This document shows positions 24,044 through 25,553 of a DNA stretch of 25,553 nucleotides, piece after piece. Origin of the DNA: JAHDCJ01 sp039028895. Lineage in GTDB: Bacteria > Bacteroidota > Bacteroidia > Chitinophagales > Saprospiraceae. Every line of letters starts with the position of its first letter. The stretch's first letter is position 1. The DNA is taken from assembly GCA_039028895.1 (NCBI GenBank), contig JBCCHF010000064.1, positions 1-25,553 of the forward strand, read 5' to 3'. The position numbers were made by a program, and so were the translations under genes. A model generated the notes under the pieces. The model made no database searches. It was not told where the DNA came from and saw only the letters and a program-made list of their open reading frames with translations.

Positions 24044-25189
24044 TTATGGCTTTGATCGATGTACCGGATAATAGACAAATAAAGCGCTGGTTAACAATAA
24101 TAAAGCGCCAATTTGATGAAATACACCCAAAGTTACTGGTATACTTCCCTTACAACTAATTACGGTAAGAATGCCAAGCAAAATCTGCATTACTAACATA
24201 AATGTTAATAAATTCAGACCCAACTTAAACGTATAGTGAGTACGAAATTTAGACGCTTTGTAGAGTAACCATAAAACAATGAATACCAAGAGAAAAGCTG
24301 TAAAACGATGAGTCAGTTGAACGAGAGCAGGCATAAAGAGATAAACATCGTAATTAACAAAGTTTTCCACATTCCAGTTGGATGCTTTAAAGACAACGCT
24401 GGGTAACCACTCCTCTCCCATTTTTGGAAAGGTTGGATAGTAAATCCCGGCCTTCATACCAGACATCAGTCCTCCAATTACTATTTGTACTGAAAGTAAA
24501 GCTATTATAGCAATTATTAATCTTTTCAACACCGGATTGTGGAAAAACAATTTATTGTTTTCTGAAGGCGTTGCTGCCTCACTATCAAGTGTTAAATTTT
24601 CTTCTGTAATTTCTTCATTTTGTGGTGTTGGCATTCTTTTCTTGCTGAGCCAATAATCCATGGTTATCCAAAACAAATAAGCATAGACGATAATCGCTGA
24701 GGAAAGATGAATGGTGAGTTTATAGGCATTAACCCATGGCCGGTTAATCAAACCACTAGCAACCATAATCCAGCCAAGTGAAGCGACGATAGCTGCCAGG
24801 AATACCACAATCATTAATTGCCTTATCAGTTTTCTATCCAGACGTTTGCGATACAAAAAGATCAGGAAAGGTATCAGAAAAACAAAACCCATGGTCCGTG
24901 CCCATAATCGATGAATATATTCCCAGAAGTAAATAAACTTGAATTCTCCCATTGACATCCCTTCGTTGATCTTTTTATACTGGGGTGTCTCTTTATACAG
25001 ATCAAACTCTTCTTGCCATTGTTTGGCATTCATTGGCGGCAAGGTGCCAGTAACTATTTCCCATTTGGTAATTGAAAGACCTGAAGCCGTCAATCTGGTA
25101 ATTCCCCCAATTACGACTTGCATAAATACCATGAATACGCCAATCCACAGCCAGAAACCTACACTCTTATAAAACGGAACTGATGACAT
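24044..25189 (-). CDS. ctaA: Heme A synthase (COX15/CtaA)
   Basis: The product is 381 residues of the usual two-bundle, eight-helix type. GGITRLTASGLSITKWEIVTG (about 28-48) and EYIHRLWAR (Glu90, His93) are the family signatures; the other heme-ligand-type histidines are His161 (KLTIHLSS), His294 (LTHRFTAF) and His358 (VFHQIGA). It oxidises heme O to heme A in the inner membrane, for aa3-type cytochrome oxidases, together with CtaB/heme O synthase, which is not in the window. A charged loop rich in Glu (about 186-215) lies between the two halves. It is probably a single gene here; a partial promoter-like motif lies upstream. Confidence 0.95.
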   Translation of the reverse strand: MSSVPFYKSVGFWLWIGVFMVFMQVVIGGITRLTASGLSITKWEIVTGTLPPMNAKQWQEEFDLYKETPQYKKINEGMSMGEFKFIYFWEYIHRLWARTMGFVFLIPFLIFLYRKRLDRKLIRQLMIVVFLAAIVASLGWIMVASGLINRPWVNAYKLTIHLSSAIIVYAYLFWITMDYWLSKKRMPTPQNEEITEENLTLDSEAATPSENNKLFFHNPVLKRLIIAIIALLSVQIVIGGLMSGMKAGIYYPTFPKMGEEWLPSVVFKASNWNVENFVNYDVYLFMPALVQLTHRFTAFLLVFIVLWLLYKASKFRTHYTFKLGLNLLTFMLVMQILLGILTVISCKGSIPVTLGVFHQIGALLLLTSALFVYYPVHRSKP

Positions 25190-25553
25190 TATTTATAACT
25201 TCTTATTTCTAAATTCTCCTTAAAGATTTTTACTTATTCTCAGTCTATTGACCCAAATACTATTTAAGGAGGCTCCTGCAAAGTTAAATGGTTTTCCCTT
25301 CCTTTAGTTTTCCACTTTCCTTATGTATTGTTATTAATATTGATTATAAATTTTTTAAAAACAAGATCATCATCATTGCTGTTAGTATGTAGAGAAAAAA
25401 GTTGAAGTGAATTAGGTATTTCCAATATTAAGAATTACCTAATCAGGTTAACAACAGACTAACATCCAATTTACTTGTAAATAAAGACATTCGATACCTT
25501 ATCCACAAGCTGTTAGTTTATCATTCACGGGAAAAAAAGTGTTGATGTTGAAA
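25190..25553. other. AT-rich intergenic region upstream of ctaA, to window end
   Basis: There is no credible gene in 364 bp. On the minus strand TTTG (near 25279) with AGTATTTG (near 25250) is a weak promoter match for ctaA, with the palindrome AGGAG-G-CTCCT (25267-25277) in the spacer. A pair ATTAGGTA (25411-25418) and TACCTAAT (25436-25443) forms a hairpin or binding site. Both a gene on the plus strand and a replication-related site may continue beyond the edge. Confidence 0.5.
25499..25507 (+). promoter_or_regulatory. Exact DnaA-box sequence, isolated
   Basis: TTATCCACA is the consensus DnaA box. Only one exact copy is seen here, in an AT-rich gap at the window edge; TTTTCCACA occurs near 24016 and near 24364 with one mismatch. 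A single box is not an origin. Confidence 0.3.

Noticed and set aside
25499..25507. Replication origin at the window end
   Set aside because: One exact DnaA box only, no dnaA or other origin-linked gene, and no strand-switch pattern visible.

Overview
The window looks like an ordinary chromosomal segment of a free-living, aerobic member of the Bacteroidota. The signs are a gliding-motility/type IX secretion C-terminal domain (CHU_C type), the tail of a second T9SS-sorted protein, several lipoproteins with Bacteroidota-type lipoboxes, a DUF4175 giant membrane/coiled-coil protein, TAnnTTTG-type promoters, few Shine-Dalgarno sequences, and a fused aspartokinase/homoserine dehydrogenase. A Cytophagales-like marine or soil lineage is a guess from general gene style, not a placement. 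No phage, plasmid, CRISPR or defence genes and no RNA genes were seen.

Layout. 1-1.6 kb: an inverted repeat at the very edge that flips the tail of a T9SS protein, then two lipoproteins (NTF2-like; MORN-type repeats). 1.6-4.5 kb, minus strand: sugar-nucleotide-type epimerase/dehydratase, AraC regulator and an exported pirin with its terminator. 4.7-9.1 kb, plus strand: two secreted proteins of unknown function, an SRPBCC protein and a compact Rieske protein with permuted domain order. 9.1-11.0 kb: GNAT acetyltransferase, a 166-bp MITE-like element, a GlsB/YeaQ membrane protein and a beta-helix lipoprotein. 11.4-15.7 kb, plus strand: DUF4175, RsbW-like ATPase and ybeY. 16.0-20.9 kb, plus strand: thrA-thrB-thrC, encoding the aspartate-to-threonine branch except for aspartate-semialdehyde dehydrogenase, which is elsewhere. 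21.0-25.2 kb, minus strand: CAT-like acyltransferase coupled to a HAD phosphatase, a DUF2834 membrane protein, a CHU_C secreted protein and ctaA (heme A synthase, implying aa3-type respiration). The window ends in a 364-bp AT-rich gap.

How genes work together. ThrA makes aspartyl phosphate and reduces aspartate semialdehyde to homoserine, ThrB phosphorylates homoserine, and ThrC makes threonine. A set of competing complementary segments sits just upstream of thrA. HAD and CAT overlap by an ATGA and share one good promoter. The most interesting items are the permuted Rieske oxygenase-like protein (8220-9080), the thrA leader repeats, the inverted repeat at the window start, and a possible second, cytosolic start in the exported pirin.
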